Positions 25,576 through 35,906 are shown, numbered from the stretch's first letter. The stretch is DNA of 64,000 bases from Pseudovibrio denitrificans JCM 12308 (GCF_001310815.1 NZ_BAZK01000017.1:45739-109738), one strand, 5' to 3'. Notes: a model not told the origin generated them from the sequence alone. Program-made: numbers and translations.

Positions 25576-26820
25576 TCAGGCGTCTGTCAGTTCTTTCGCT
25601 TTGTTCATCTGGTCACGCTTTGCAAGCGTACGCAGACGAAGAGCGTTGAGGCGGATAAAGCCTGCAGCGTCTTTCTGGTCGTAAGCGCCGTGGTCGTCTT
25701 CGAAGGTCACCAGCTCTTCTGAATAGAGAGAGTAAGGAGACGCACGACCAACAACGATCACGTTGCCTTTATAGAGCTTCAGCTTAACCGTACCGGTTAC
25801 AAACTCCTGAGACTTGTCGATCATCGCCTGAAGCATTTCGCGCTCAGGGGAGAACCAGAAGCCGTTGTAGATCAGCTTTGCGTAACGCGGCATCAACTCG
25901 TCTTTGAGGTGAGCTGCGTCACGGTCCAGTGTGATGGATTCCATCGCACGGTGTGCTGACAGGAGGATGGTGCCGCCTGGTGTTTCGTAGATGCCGCGAG
26001 ACTTCATGCCGACGAAGCGGTTTTCTACCAGATCGAGACGACCGATGCCGTTGTCACGGCCAAGGTCGTTCAGCTTGGCAAACAGAGTTGCCGGAGACAT
26101 GTGTACGCCATTGATGGAGCACGCATCGCCTTTTTCAAAGCCGATTTCGATCTCGGTGACTTCGTCCGGCGCGTTGATTGGATCAACTGTGCGCTGGAAG
26201 ACGTAGTCTGGTGCTTCTTCATTCGGATCTTCCAGAACTTTACCTTCGGAAGAGGAATGCAGCATGTTTGCGTCAACGGAGAATGGAGCTTCGCCGCGCT
26301 TGTCCTTTGGTACTGGAATCTGATGCTGTTCTGCGAACTCGATCAGGTCGGTACGGGACTTCAGAGTCCAGTCACGCCAAGGTGCGATCACCTTGATGTC
26401 TGGGTTCAGTGCGTAGCAAGCAAGCTCAAAGCGTACCTGGTCGTTGCCTTTACCGGTTGCGCCATGTGCAACTGCGTCAGCGCCAGTTTCTTCAGCGATC
26501 TCGATGAGACGCTTGGAAATGAGCGGACGTGCGATAGAGGTGCCGAGAAGGTAAACGCCTTCGTAAACTGCGTTGGCCCGGAACATCGGGAAAACGAAGT
26601 CCCGAATGAATTCTTCGCGGAGATCATCAATGTAGATTTCTCGAATACCAAGCAGTTCAGCTTTTCGTCGTGCTGGCTCCAACTCTTCACCCTGACCTAA
26701 GTCAGCAGTGAAAGTCACAACTTCGCAGCCGTATTCCGCCTGCAACCACTTGAGAATAATCGAGGTGTCGAGCCCGCCAGAATAGGCAAGCACAACTTTT
26801 TTGATGTCGCCTTGGGCCAT
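25576..26820 (-). CDS. argG: Argininosuccinate synthase
   Basis: It joins citrulline and aspartate with ATP to form argininosuccinate, the penultimate step of arginine synthesis, in the cytoplasm. It has 414 residues. The N-terminal ATP-pyrophosphatase motif is [16 protein letters not shown]. Other blocks are [49 protein letters not shown] and [19 protein letters not shown]. Length and motifs are complete. It is monocistronic, with a strong terminator downstream and about 500 bases of gene-free sequence upstream. Confidence 0.96.
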   Translation of the reverse strand: MAQGDIKKVVLAYSGGLDTSIILKWLQAEYGCEVVTFTADLGQGEELEPARRKAELLGIREIYIDDLREEFIRDFVFPMFRANAVYEGVYLLGTSIARPLISKRLIEIAEETGADAVAHGATGKGNDQVRFELACYALNPDIKVIAPWRDWTLKSRTDLIEFAEQHQIPVPKDKRGEAPFSVDANMLHSSSEGKVLEDPNEEAPDYVFQRTVDPINAPDEVTEIEIGFEKGDACSINGVHMSPATLFAKLNDLGRDNGIGRLDLVENRFVGMKSRGIYETPGGTILLSAHRAMESITLDRDAAHLKDELMPRYAKLIYNGFWFSPEREMLQAMIDKSQEFVTGTVKLKLYKGNVIVVGRASPYSLYSEELVTFEDDHGAYDQKDAAGFIRLNALRLRTLAKRDQMNKAKELTDA

Positions 26821-27316
26821 AGATTAGTTTCCAAATGTGTGTTCGGGCGCATAAAAGCGCCTACGCTGGGCAATCTACCGGGCAGAGCGCGCAACGCAAG
26901 TGGTGATTCAGGATTGAGTGATGAGTTATTAATCGGGATAGTTGAGCTACTTACAGGTGTCTTGAGTAGTGCTGTGGGTGAAAGCTACTGCTCAGCTCAA
27001 CAGTTAGGTAGGTAAGATTTTGAAAACGCGAGGATAATGATCTCTACGGTATGTCCTGATATTCCAAAATCTGCACGTTTTGGGTGCGTATTAGGTCTTG
27101 CTAAACTGCATTATCTCTCAACTGTTTCTGCGGAAAAACCGTAGAGTTTATGCGCAGAAAATTTTAACGGGCTTTCGTTGTTAACCAACAAGTGCCTGTA
27201 TCTACGAGGATTTCCCGGCAGGACTTATGCGCCTTTTGTCTAAACTTGCGCGGGGTTCTCTTTGAGTTTTGGTCAATCTTAGTCGTGCGAAACAGGCTCG
27301 ATTCGATGATTTGGGC
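26821..27316. other. Gene-free region between argG and DUF985 genes
   Basis: Almost 500 bases with no convincing gene on either strand; the short open frames lack ribosome-binding sites and family features. The left part must contain the argG promoter. AT-rich stretches occur around 27040-27190. No tRNA cloverleaf, repeat or strong terminator was seen. Confidence 0.5.
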
Positions 27317-27760
27317 TCAAGGATTCCAATCGGGTGGGGCGAGTTCGAAGCCGTCAAACAGGAAGCCGGGGGCAACGGTGCAGCCAACCAGTGTCCACTC
27401 ACCGAGGCTTTGTGCAGACTGCCATGCTTCACGTGGAACAATGCCTTGAGGGCGTTGGCCACTTAGCACATCCATGCCGAGGATGATGTCGGTTCGCTCG
27501 CTTTCTGCGGTGCTGATGGACAGCTTGAGAGGAGCGCCGCCGTAGTAGTGCCAGGTCTCGATTGCATCGATGCGGTGCCAGTGGGATCTCTGGCCCCTCT
27601 TGAGCAGATAGTAAATCGCAGTGGAGTATCCGCGACCTTCCGGGCCTTCTGTATCGCGGAAGGTTTCGGTGTAGTAGCCACCTTCCGGATGCTCTTTCAT
27701 CTGCAGTTCGGCGATGATCTCATCGGCTGTTGTTGCCGTGGTAACCTGATCCAATGCCAT
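27317..27760 (-). CDS. Cupin superfamily protein (DUF985)
   Basis: A single-domain cupin of 147 residues. Characteristic blocks are KEHPEGGYYTETFRD, STAIYYLLKRGQRSHWHRIDAIETWHYYGGAPLKLSI, RPQGIVPREAWQSAQ, and GEWTLVGCTVAPGFLFDGFELAPPDW. The histidines in HWHRID and the following Glu could bind a metal. Relatives are sometimes called cupin_5, and their substrates are mostly unknown. Its ATG overlaps the gloB stop (TGATG), so the two genes are translationally coupled and may share a role in carbonyl or sugar handling. Confidence 0.85.
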   Translation of the reverse strand: MALDQVTTATTADEIIAELQMKEHPEGGYYTETFRDTEGPEGRGYSTAIYYLLKRGQRSHWHRIDAIETWHYYGGAPLKLSISTAESERTDIILGMDVLSGQRPQGIVPREAWQSAQSLGEWTLVGCTVAPGFLFDGFELAPPDWNP

Positions 27761-28533
27761 CAGAAATTATCCTTGCGACGGCGGATTTCGGCAAAGATGT
27801 CAGCAGGTTCTGCGTTGACCATGTTGAGGTTCTTCTGAACTTCTGGATCGCGAACGCGCAGGAACGGGTTGGTTGAAAGTTCAGCTGCCATGGAGGTTGG
27901 CAGGGTTGGACGTCCGACTTCGCGAAGAGCTTCGATGCGTTTGGTGCGTTCCTGAAGAGCCTGGTTGTTTGGGTCAATTGTCAATGCGAACTTGGCGTTT
28001 GAAAGTGTGTACTCGTGACCGCAGTAGATTGTTGTCTCTGGAGGAAGCGTGTTGGCCAGATGGCTGAGGGAGGCCCACATCATTTCCGCATCCCCTTCAA
28101 ACACACGGCCACAGCCGAGGGCGAAGAGGGTGTCGCCGGTGTGGGCGATACCTGCTTCCTGGAACCACCAGGAGATATGATCAAGTGTGTGACCCGGTGT
28201 GCCGATGGCTTTGACGGCTATTGGGCCAATGAGGATGTCGTCACCGTCTTCCACGAAACGGGTCATGGTGGTGATGTGTTGGCGAGAGCGTTCAGGCCCG
28301 GTGACCTTGGCTCCAGTTTTCTCAACGAGCTCCGCAAGGCCGCCGACGTGATCCCAGTGGTGGTGGGTTATCAGGATGTCGGTTAGGTTCCAGCCAGTTT
28401 CTTCAAGAACCTGTAAGTAGGGTGCTGCTTCGGGAACGTCGATCGCAACTGTGCAGCCGCTGTCTGGGTGGTGGACGAGAACGCCGAAATTATCTTTCAG
28501 ACAAACAAACTGCCGAACTTCAACTTCAATCAT
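27760..28533 (-). CDS. gloB: Hydroxyacylglutathione hydrolase (glyoxalase II)
   Basis: A metallo-beta-lactamase-fold enzyme that hydrolyses S-lactoylglutathione to lactate and glutathione, completing methylglyoxal detoxification. From ATG 28533, preceded by GGAG at seven bases, it has 257 residues, the family norm. Metal ligands are in THHHWDHVGG, GTPGHTLDHISW, HTGDTLFALGCGR and CGHEYTLSNAKFA. The C-terminus has the glutathione-binding pattern NPFLR. A further in-frame start at 28584 has no family support. It is divergent from the methyltransferase at 28717 and coupled to the DUF985 gene. Confidence 0.94.
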   Translation of the reverse strand: MIEVEVRQFVCLKDNFGVLVHHPDSGCTVAIDVPEAAPYLQVLEETGWNLTDILITHHHWDHVGGLAELVEKTGAKVTGPERSRQHITTMTRFVEDGDDILIGPIAVKAIGTPGHTLDHISWWFQEAGIAHTGDTLFALGCGRVFEGDAEMMWASLSHLANTLPPETTIYCGHEYTLSNAKFALTIDPNNQALQERTKRIEALREVGRPTLPTSMAAELSTNPFLRVRDPEVQKNLNMVNAEPADIFAEIRRRKDNF

Positions 28534-28716
28534 CAACCAGCTCCCAAGCGCACAATAAATCCTAGTGGGATCATGGGAGGACACGCTGTCAAATTCAACT
28601 GCAAACTCACAAAACTCTGGGAGTGGTTGATTTAAGCTTGCAAATCATCTTGAAGAAGCGTTGCGTCCGGGCCTTTGGCACCCCATGATAAGAGTAGGCA
28701 ACGCGCGGAGAACCAG

Positions 28717-29476
28717 TTGTATCTTGATGTTACTCACTTAAAAGAGTTCTACGATCTGCCACTCGGACGAATGCTCCGGGTGTTGGTGGGAAGCCGCGTG
28801 AAAATGCTGTGGCCGGAAATGCGTGGCCAGAGCTTGCTGGGGATTGGTTATGCTGCTCCTTATCTGCGGTTATCTGAAAAAGACCAATCGTGTGTTTGCT
28901 GGCATGCCCGCTGCGCAAGGTGTGGTGAAGTGGCCACGGGAAGTGGAAGTACCGAACAAGGCCTTCCTGATGGAAGATGGGCAACTGCCGTTTCCGGATT
29001 CCTGCATCGACCGCATTTTGCTTGTGCACTCGCTTGAGATGGCAGGGCAGCCAGGAGCGTTGCTGGATGAGGTCTATCGGGTTTTATCGCCCGGTGGCCG
29101 GGTGATTGTGATTGTGCCTAATCGCCGTGGGGCTTGGGCGCGGTCTGAGGTGTCTCCGTTTGGTTATGGACGGCCTTACTCACGGCCTCAACTGGATAAC
29201 TTCCTGAGTAATCATCATCTTTCGGTCGTTTCGCGGGAGGAAGCCTTGTTCGTTCCCCCGACGAACTCAAAGCTGGTGCTGAAGAATGCGCGCAGCTTTG
29301 AGCGATTAGGTGCTGTGGCCTGGCCTGCGTTTGCGGGGCTTTTGGTCACTGAAGCTGAGAAGCAGATTTATCGTGGTATTCCGCTCAAAGCGAGCCATGT
29401 GACACGGGTACTGCGTCCAGTGTTCCTACCAAATGGCAAGACAGCAGGGGCTCAGGCGCGCTCTAGCTGCGAATAA
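28717..29476 (+). CDS. Class I SAM-dependent methyltransferase, frame broken near 28868
   Basis: About 252 residues when repaired. TTG 28717, after GGAG at seven bases, gives LYLDVTHLKEFYDLPLGRML, the usual start of the type 11 methyltransferase found beside gloB in many alphaproteobacteria. The SAM-site block is LLGIGYAAPYLR. The frame fails at CTGAAAAAGACC: removing one A joins it to KTNRVFAGMPAAQGVVKWP, then LPFPDSCIDRILLVHSLEMA and EVYRVLSPGGRVIVIVPNR. This is the only break here best fixed by removing a base. The stop overlaps the convergent gene at 29463. The substrate is unknown. Confidence 0.8.
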
Positions 29477-29926
29477 TGCACAAAGCCCGGCCCAGAAATG
29501 TGCCTGACGTTGCTCCAATTACAGATGCAAAGAGAGTTAAGAATATCGGGCTCGCATAAAGGTTAGGGTTTGCTATCTGTGTTGCACTGCCAATGTAGTT
29601 GATTACGAACTGGGTCATGAGGACAGAGAAAGTGAACCATTCGCCTGCAAGTGTGACTTGATCTCCGTCTCTTGCAATGATCCAGCGCTTTTGCAGTTGG
29701 AAAGTTGCCCCAGCTATGAGTGCATACAATATAAAAAATGCAGACCAGCTGAGAGAAGGGTTTGGCAGGGCAATAATTCCATTGATTGTTATAAGACCGA
29801 AGAAAGGCAGTAGATACGCTGAGTTAGCGAGATCGTTCGTTGCTTCGAAGATTTTATGCCCCAATAAACCAAAAGAGCGAGTAGGGGCCAAACCCACAAA
29901 GGTGCACCTGTAACAAAACGCAGCAT
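29463..29926 (-). CDS. Hypothetical membrane protein (DUF6622-like), frame broken near 29818
   Basis: About 154 residues when repaired, with four or five helices. From ATG 29926 it reads MLRFVTGAPLWVWPLLALLVYWGIKSSKQRTISLTQRIY, then one C is missing (TACTGCC, expected TACCTGCC). The other frame continues LLPFFGLITINGIIALPNPSLSW to FASVIGATSGTFLGRALCIIRS. The N-terminal pattern (WVWPLLxxLVYWGIKxSKxRT) is recurrent in small proteobacterial membrane proteins of unknown role. Its 3' end overlaps the methyltransferase gene by 14 bases. Confidence 0.65.
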
Positions 29927-30017
29927 GACGCCCCCCAATTGATCTCTGGTTACTTAAAGCAGCCTGCCATTAATCCGGCTCACTTAAATTGCTGTAATCT
30001 TTTGCTTGTTGCAATCC

Positions 30018-30052
30018 TTATCCGAAAACCGGTTTCCACTTTCCGGCAATAA
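30018..30052. repeat. Palindromic intergenic repeat, copy 1
   Basis: TTATCCGAAAACCGGTTTCC followed by ACTTTCCGGCAATAA. It nearly matches the copy at 45440-45473 (both carry TATCCGAAAACCGG and CCACTTT). The core CCGAAA...TTCCGG is self-complementary. From memory, this motif is frequent between genes in Rhizobiales. It lies just past the metW stop. Confidence 0.6.
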
Positions 30053-30063
30053 GATTTACTCAA

Positions 30064-30741
30064 TTACTTCCGTTCAAGTAGGAAGACGGCCTGATCGCCG
30101 ATCAGGTTCCAGACCCACCATGGCGCGTTGAAGGCTATTCGCTTGCCTCTAGCGTCCAGTGCCTCTGCCTTGATGACTTTTGCGTGGACTTCTTCTGAAA
30201 GTGCCACGAAGTCTCGGATGGTGCAGAAGTGGATGTTTGGGGTGTCGTACCACTGATACGGTAGGTAGTCGGTCACCGGCATTCTGCCTTTGAAGAGCAA
30301 CTGCATGCGGTTGCGCCAGTGGCCGAAATTCGGGAAGGACACAACGACTTTTTTGCCGATACGTAGCAGCTGCTCCAGAACCTGTTTCGGGTCCATTGTG
30401 GCCTGAAGGGTATGGCTCAGGATTGCATAATCAAACGCATCGTCCGGGTAGGCTGCAAGGTCGTTGTCTGCATCGCCCTGAACAACAGAAAGACCGCGAG
30501 CAACGGCTTCGTTCACGCCTTTCTGGGATGTATCAAAGCCACGTCCATCGACACCGCGAGTGTTGATCAGCAGCTCTAGCAGGTTGCCTGTGCCGCAGCC
30601 AATATCCAGTACGCGAGATCCCGGTGCTACAAAATCGCAGAGAATTCGGTGGTCGCCGCGTACATCGCTCAAATCAAGTTTTGTCATAATAGATCTGCTT
30701 TCTGATGAAGCTGGTTGTTCAAGACTACGATCAGTCACCAT
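30064..30741 (-). CDS. metW: Methionine biosynthesis protein MetW
   Basis: A methyltransferase-fold protein of 225 residues found next to metX and needed for its activity in several bacteria, as the partner of the homoserine acyltransferase. The SAM-like motif is [17 protein letters not shown]. Family blocks are [63 protein letters not shown] and [19 protein letters not shown]. Its start overlaps the metX stop by 11 bases. Translation might instead begin at [13 protein letters not shown], 18 codons in. Confidence 0.93.
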   Translation of the reverse strand: MVTDRSLEQPASSESRSIMTKLDLSDVRGDHRILCDFVAPGSRVLDIGCGTGNLLELLINTRGVDGRGFDTSQKGVNEAVARGLSVVQGDADNDLAAYPDDAFDYAILSHTLQATMDPKQVLEQLLRIGKKVVVSFPNFGHWRNRMQLLFKGRMPVTDYLPYQWYDTPNIHFCTIRDFVALSEEVHAKVIKAEALDARGKRIAFNAPWWVWNLIGDQAVFLLERK

Positions 30742-31879
30742 TGCCGGGGGCAGGGATGCCTCTGGCTTTGGCAGCTCCGGTCAGGAAGCCACGCATTGTT
30801 TTGAACAGTTCAGGTTCATCAAGAAGGAATGCATCGTGTCCGCGAGAGCTTTCGATCTCGACGAAGGAGACGTTTGCTCCGGCTGCGTTGAGGGCGCGTA
30901 CAATATCCTTGCTTTCCGAGGTTGGGAAAAGCCAGTCGGTGGTGAAGGACATGACGCAGAAACGTGTGTCGCTGTGCAAGAACGCGTTGGCCAGCTTGCC
31001 GCCATGTGCTGCTGCTAGGTCGAAGTAGTCCATCGCGCGGGTCACATAGAGGTATGAGTTTGCATCAAAGCGGTCCACGAAGGTCATACCCTGATGCCGC
31101 AGATAACTCTCGATCTGGAAGTCCGCGTCAAAGCCAAAGGTGATGGCAGAGCGGTCTTGCAGATTGCGGCCAAACTTGTTGTGCAGGCTTTCGTCAGACA
31201 TGTAGGTGATGTGCGCTGCCATGCGGGCAACGGACAGGCCCTTCAGAGGACGTTTGCCTTCTTTGGCGTACTGACCGTGGCACCAGTCCGGATCTGCCAT
31301 CACAGCCTGACGACCGACTTCATGGAAAGCGATGTTCTGACTGGAATGGCGTGGGCCAGTTGCAATTGGAACAGCTGCGAACACCTTTTCCGGATAAGCA
31401 GAAGCCCATTGTAGCACCTGCATGCCACCCATGGAGCCGCCGACCACTGCAAACAGGGTTTCAATGCCGAGTGCTTCAACCAGTTTTGCCTGAGAGCGCA
31501 CCATGTCACCGATTGTGACGACGGGAAGGTCCAGCCCGTAGACTTCATCAGTTTCCGGATTGGTACATGCAGGGCCTGTGGTGCCGAGGCAGCCTCCGAG
31601 CACGTTCGCGCAAATGACGAAGTACTTGTCGGTGTCTACTGGTTGGCCCGGACCAACCATCATAGACCACCAGCCGGGCTTGCCTGTTACCGGATTTTCG
31701 GAGGCAACGTACTGGTCGCCGGTGAGAGCGTGGCAGACGAGGATGGCGTTGGTTTTGTCAGCGTTGAGCTCGCCATATGTTTCGTAGGCGATCTGCCAAG
31801 GCGCAAGTTCTGTGCCTTCATCCAGTCGAAGAGGATTTTCAGGTCCAAATCGCATGAGCTTGCTGGCAGGCATATCCAT
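30731..31879 (-). CDS. metX: Homoserine O-acetyltransferase
   Basis: An alpha/beta-hydrolase-fold acyltransferase that activates homoserine for methionine synthesis; its product is used by MetZ. It has 382 residues from ATG 31879. Nucleophile Ser149 is in [10 protein letters not shown], and the His is in [11 protein letters not shown] near the C-terminus. [12 protein letters not shown] is also present. Relatives in this class often have a longer N-terminus: a well-placed ATG at 31961 (after GGAAGA) starts [22 protein letters not shown] and loses frame near 31905, so the true gene may begin there. It overlaps metW downstream. No SAM-II riboswitch is seen upstream. Confidence 0.92.
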   Translation of the reverse strand: MDMPASKLMRFGPENPLRLDEGTELAPWQIAYETYGELNADKTNAILVCHALTGDQYVASENPVTGKPGWWSMMVGPGQPVDTDKYFVICANVLGGCLGTTGPACTNPETDEVYGLDLPVVTIGDMVRSQAKLVEALGIETLFAVVGGSMGGMQVLQWASAYPEKVFAAVPIATGPRHSSQNIAFHEVGRQAVMADPDWCHGQYAKEGKRPLKGLSVARMAAHITYMSDESLHNKFGRNLQDRSAITFGFDADFQIESYLRHQGMTFVDRFDANSYLYVTRAMDYFDLAAAHGGKLANAFLHSDTRFCVMSFTTDWLFPTSESKDIVRALNAAGANVSFVEIESSRGHDAFLLDEPELFKTMRGFLTGAAKARGIPAPGNGD

Positions 31880-32131
31880 CTGCTCCGCTGCAACACTGGC
31901 TTGTGTTGAGGGCGAGGTAATCGGAGTTTTCTCCGGCTGTGCGCTTGGCAGTCTCAGTCATGTTTTCTTCCAAGGTACGTGAAAGCGAATTGGGTGTTCC
32001 TCTAAGGGATTGCAAGAGAGTTTTTGCTAGGTGTCTATTGGCAGTGTGTCAACGTTTTCTTTTGCTTTCATCCGCGTTGTTTCCTATGAATTTACATAGG
32101 TTCTGTTCAATAATTCGAGTGGGTTAGTGCA

Positions 32132-33013
32132 ATGTCTGGGTCTTCATCAGTTACGGATACTAAAATGAGCTTGTCTCAAGTCCGCGATAAACTGGATGAA
32201 GTTGATGACAAACTCCATGCCCTGCTTATGGAACGGGCGGATCTGATTGAGCATATTGTTGCGGCAAAAGCTGAACAAGGTTCTATGCATGCTGTTTTTC
32301 GTCCGTCTCGTGAAGCAGACATTATGCGGCGGCTGGTTGAGAACCACCGGGGTGTTCTGCCAATTATGTCATTGGAACATATCTGGCGTGAGATAATCTC
32401 TTCGCTGACCAAAGCCCAGACAACTTATCGTGTTCATCTTGATGGAAGCGCAGATCGAGTCGCTATGAGTGAGCTGGCGCGGTTCTATTTTGGATATGCG
32501 GTTGAGCAGCGGCGCGAGATTGACCCTTCTGCTGTGCTTGCTGAGGTTGATTATTCACAGGTCGATCTTGGTGTGATCGCGCTGGATGAGCGTGCGGAAA
32601 CGCCTTGGTGGCGTGGTCTGGGATTGCGTGAGGATGGTTCAAACGGTCCATCGATTATTGCACGGCTCCCATTTTTGGTGGTTCAGGATCGTCCGGCAGA
32701 TTTGCCAGCTGTTGTTGTTGCTGCGCAGACCGCAGAGACGGAGAAACCGGATATCTGCGTTTACGATGTGCGCTGGACCGGGGCTATACCGGGCTCATTG
32801 ATGCACAAAGGTATAGAAGTGTTGAGTTTTTATCGCAGTTTTGAGGGCGTAGATGCGCTATTAGCTGTTCCGGGGAATATATCCGAGCAAGAGCTGGCGA
32901 CTTTCTTTGAAACTGCTGAGGCGACGCCGGATAAACTTAGATATGTCGGTGGATACCCCGCGCCGCTTGACCTAGATGATGAATTTGATAGTGAAGCAGA
33001 CGCAGTCCGTTAA
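32132..33013 (+). CDS. Chorismate mutase with C-terminal prephenate-dehydratase-like region
   Basis: A 293-residue protein. The N-terminal AroQ-type chorismate mutase domain covers about residues 14-95 (LSQVRDKLDEVDDKLHALLMERADLIEHIVAAK, then FRPSREADIMRRLVENH and LEHIWREIISSLTKAQ). It converts chorismate to prephenate. The rest (about 100-280) resembles a diverged prephenate-dehydratase-like fold without the usual catalytic TRF motif. It is followed by hisC (32 bases) and tyrC, forming an aromatic amino-acid operon, so prephenate made here would be used by the TyrA-type dehydrogenase. Confidence 0.82.
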   Translation: MSGSSSVTDTKMSLSQVRDKLDEVDDKLHALLMERADLIEHIVAAKAEQGSMHAVFRPSREADIMRRLVENHRGVLPIMSLEHIWREIISSLTKAQTTYRVHLDGSADRVAMSELARFYFGYAVEQRREIDPSAVLAEVDYSQVDLGVIALDERAETPWWRGLGLREDGSNGPSIIARLPFLVVQDRPADLPAVVVAAQTAETEKPDICVYDVRWTGAIPGSLMHKGIEVLSFYRSFEGVDALLAVPGNISEQELATFFETAEATPDKLRYVGGYPAPLDLDDEFDSEADAVR

Positions 33014-33045
33014 ACTGCGTGTTTTTTGAATGAAGGAATGAGTTG

Positions 33046-34143
33046 ATGGAAGAGCAGGTAGTACGCCCTGTCCCTCGTGCTGGTGTGTTGGCGATTGATC
33101 CGTATGTACCCGGTAAGGCGAAGGCAAACGGTGGGCATAAACTGCATAAGCTCTCCTCCAATGAATCTCCTTTAGGTGCGAGCCCGAAAGCATTGGAAGC
33201 GTATCGCACCATCTCCGAGCTCCAGTTTTATCCAGACGGAAGTGCCGGTGAGCTGCGCACTGCGATTGGTGAGGTCTATGGACTGAACCCAGATCACATC
33301 ATTTGCGGCTGTGGTTCTGATGAAGTGCTGAGCTTGCTGGCCTATGCTTATCTGGGCGAAGGTGATGAAGCTATTTATACCACGCATGGCTTCCTTGTTT
33401 ATAAGATTGCAATCCACGCTGCGGGTGCAACGCCTGTTATCGCGCCAGAAAAAGATCTGACCACTGATGTGGACGCTATTCTGGAGCGCGTGACTGAGAA
33501 GACCAAAATGGTCTTTGTGGCGAACCCGAACAACCCGACTGGCACTTACATTCCGTTTGACGAAGTGAAGCGCCTGCATGCCGGACTGCCAAAGGACTGC
33601 ATTCTGGTTCTTGATGCAGCGTATGCTGAGTATGTTCGTCGTAACGATTACCAGTCCGGTATTGAGCTGGTTGCGAACTCCGAGAACGTGGTGATGACAC
33701 GGACGTTCTCCAAGGCTTACGGTTTGCCAGCGCTGCGTGTTGGCTGGGCGTATGGTCCTGAGCACATTATTGATGCGCTGAACCGTATTCGTGGTCCTTT
33801 CAATATGAATGCTGCTGCGATTGCAGCTGGTGCAGCTGCTGTGCGGGACCAGGCTTTCATTGAGCAGGCGGTTAGCCACAATAACGAATGGTTGCCGTGG
33901 GTAGTTAACGAACTGACCAAACTAGGCCTTGACGTAACGCCAAGTGTCGGCAATTTCATTTTGATCCATTTCCCTGAAGAACAGGGCAAACGGGCTGTTG
34001 ATGCTGATGCCTTCCTGCTGGAACGCGGGTGTGTGTTGCGGCAGGTGAAAGCCTATGGATTTGATAATGCGCTACGCATGTCAATCGGCAGTGAGGAAGC
34101 GAACAAGGATGTTGTTGCTGCTCTCACTGAATTTCTGAAGTAG
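33046..34143 (+). CDS. hisC: Histidinol-phosphate aminotransferase family (HisC)
   Basis: A PLP-dependent class I/II aminotransferase of 365 residues from ATG 33046, with AAGGAA upstream. PLP Lys223 is in [20 protein letters not shown]. Other blocks are [38 protein letters not shown] and [13 protein letters not shown]. HisC makes histidinol phosphate, but enzymes of this branch next to tyrA also transaminate prephenate or aromatic keto acids. The position between chorismate mutase and tyrC suggests at least a second role in tyrosine and phenylalanine synthesis. Confidence 0.92.
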   Translation: MEEQVVRPVPRAGVLAIDPYVPGKAKANGGHKLHKLSSNESPLGASPKALEAYRTISELQFYPDGSAGELRTAIGEVYGLNPDHIICGCGSDEVLSLLAYAYLGEGDEAIYTTHGFLVYKIAIHAAGATPVIAPEKDLTTDVDAILERVTEKTKMVFVANPNNPTGTYIPFDEVKRLHAGLPKDCILVLDAAYAEYVRRNDYQSGIELVANSENVVMTRTFSKAYGLPALRVGWAYGPEHIIDALNRIRGPFNMNAAAIAAGAAAVRDQAFIEQAVSHNNEWLPWVVNELTKLGLDVTPSVGNFILIHFPEEQGKRAVDADAFLLERGCVLRQVKAYGFDNALRMSIGSEEANKDVVAALTEFLK

Positions 34144-34161
34144 TTCTAATAGAAGGTCTCC

Positions 34162-35097
34162 ATGTCTGAACCCTTGTTTGGCCGGATCGCACTGATTGGT
34201 ATCGGTCTGATCGGCTCCTCTCTTTCGCATGTCATGCGCCGCGAAAAGCTGGCGGGTGAAATTGTTGTATCCACGCGCTCAGAAGTTACTCTGAAGCGTG
34301 CGGAAGAGTTGAAGCTTGGGGACCGATATTATCTGGACGCAGCAGAAGCCGTAAAAGGGGCAGACCTTGTCATCGTTTGTGTGCCAGTTGGTGCATGTGG
34401 AGCTGTTGCGAAAACCATTGCGCCGCATCTGGCGGATGGTGCGATCGTGACGGATGTGGGTTCTGTTAAGGCCTCCGTTATTTCTGCTATGCAGCCGCAT
34501 CTGCCGGATAATGTGCATTTTGTTCCGGGCCACCCGATTGCGGGTACCGAATATTCTGGTCCTGATGCGGGCTTTGCCTCTCTCTTTGAGAACCGCTGGT
34601 GCATTCTGACGCCTGTGCCGAACTCTGATCAGGGTGCTACAGAGCGCCTGACTGCGTTCTGGGAAGCGTGTGGCTCTCAGGTCGAGACCATGGATGCTGA
34701 GCATCACGATCTGGTGCTGGCTGTTGTGTCTCACCTTCCGCACATCATCGCTTACAACATTGTTGGAACGGCTGATGATCTGGAGACTGTGACTAAGTCT
34801 GAGGTGATCAAGTACTCCGCTTCTGGTTTCCGTGACTTCACCCGTCTGGCGTCTTCTGACCCGACCATGTGGCGTGATGTTTGCCTGAACAACAAAGAGG
34901 CCATTCTGGAGATGCTTTCCCGTTTCTCCGAGGACTTGTCTGCGTTGCAGCGTGCGATCCGCTGGAGTGATGGGGATGCGCTGTTCAAGCTGTTCACCCG
35001 CACCAAAGGCATTCGCCATCAGCTGGTTGAAGCAGGTCAGGAATCTGCGGCTCCGAACTTTGGCCGTGAGAATGAACAGGGTGAGCCAGCAGAGTAA
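34162..35097 (+). CDS. tyrC: Prephenate/arogenate dehydrogenase
   Basis: A NAD(P)-dependent TyrA-family enzyme of 311 residues that oxidatively decarboxylates prephenate or arogenate in tyrosine synthesis. The dinucleotide motif is IALIGIGLIGSSLSH. Other family blocks are IVTDVGSVKASV, FVPGHPIAGTEYSGPDAGFASLFENRWCILTP, the active-site histidine region AVVSHLPHIIAYNIV, and SASGFRDFTRLASSDPTMWRDV. No chorismate-mutase domain is fused; that is the separate gene upstream. It follows hisC by 18 bases and is closed by a terminator. Substrate preference (prephenate or arogenate) cannot be read from the sequence. Confidence 0.92.
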   Translation: MSEPLFGRIALIGIGLIGSSLSHVMRREKLAGEIVVSTRSEVTLKRAEELKLGDRYYLDAAEAVKGADLVIVCVPVGACGAVAKTIAPHLADGAIVTDVGSVKASVISAMQPHLPDNVHFVPGHPIAGTEYSGPDAGFASLFENRWCILTPVPNSDQGATERLTAFWEACGSQVETMDAEHHDLVLAVVSHLPHIIAYNIVGTADDLETVTKSEVIKYSASGFRDFTRLASSDPTMWRDVCLNNKEAILEMLSRFSEDLSALQRAIRWSDGDALFKLFTRTKGIRHQLVEAGQESAAPNFGRENEQGEPAE

Positions 35098-35121
35098 GCT
35101 TTGCCAGATCTATGAGAATTC

Positions 35122-35159
35122 AACCCGGGTCAGAGTGCTTTTGATCCGGGTTTTCTTTT
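35122..35159 (+). terminator. Intrinsic terminator after tyrC
   Basis: Stem AACCCGGGTCA/TGATCCGGGTT (one bulged G) is followed by TTCTTTT. It marks the end of the chorismate mutase-hisC-tyrC operon. Confidence 0.82.
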
Positions 35160-35296
35160 GGAGTTGTAACCAAGACCAATCAACTTCTCATCAGGCAGGC
35201 GGTGTTGGTTTACCGAGGTTTCAAGAGTGATTTTGAGGTGGTCACTGCGCTGAATACTCTGAGCGTGAATAGAGCGCTTTCAGGAGTTTTCATCTG

Positions 35297-35902
35297 ATGA
35301 AACTGAATGGATTGGCAGCCGTTGTTGCTGCTGGTTTTGCTGTTGCAAGTTTTGCTGCGATGGCTTCGAAAGAGGATCAGGTTCCCGCTGGTCCCACTGC
35401 TGTTGCTGTTATGAAAGACGTGGATGGCAAGCAGGTTGGCCGGGTTGTTTTGAATGAAACACCGAGCGGCATTCTTCATATCACTGCTTCGTTTAATGAG
35501 CTTCCTCCTGGGGTGCATGGCTTTCATGTGCATGAGACCGGCCTTTGTGAGCCAACCTTCTCAGCCGCTGGTGGACACTTCGCGCCAGAAGGGAATGAGC
35601 ATGGCGTCGGCGTTGCTGGTGGACCGCATGCGGGTGATTTGCCGAACTTGCATGTGCCGGAAAACGGGAAGCTGGTGGTGGAGTACTTTACGGAGAGGCT
35701 CGACCTTGCACCTGATGATCCGGACAGTCTGATTGGCGGACCGGGCAGGGCGCTGATTGTGCATGCGGACCCTGATGACTATCACAGTCAGCCAACGGGT
35801 GATGCAGGTGGACGGATTGCCTGTGGGGTGATTGTGCCTGTGACGCAAAATGCAGATGGCTTCCAGAGCTATCCTGAAGAGCCAGTAAGCGACACCAAGT
35901 AG
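35297..35902 (+). CDS. sodC: Periplasmic Cu/Zn superoxide dismutase
   Basis: A secreted enzyme that dismutates superoxide, 201 residues, with a signal peptide (residues 1-23, cleaved near FAAMA). Metal ligands fit the family: His77 and His79 in GFHVHETG, His94, His102, His111, Asp114 in HAGDLPNLHV and His156 in LIVHADPDD. Cys84 and Cys176 (GGRIACGVI) would form the conserved disulfide. The C-terminus extends some 25 residues past the usual end. The gene stands alone; the structured RNA copy B abuts its 3' end on the other strand. Confidence 0.92.
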   Translation: MKLNGLAAVVAAGFAVASFAAMASKEDQVPAGPTAVAVMKDVDGKQVGRVVLNETPSGILHITASFNELPPGVHGFHVHETGLCEPTFSAAGGHFAPEGNEHGVGVAGGPHAGDLPNLHVPENGKLVVEYFTERLDLAPDDPDSLIGGPGRALIVHADPDDYHSQPTGDAGGRIACGVIVPVTQNADGFQSYPEEPVSDTK

Positions 35903-35906
35903 TTTT

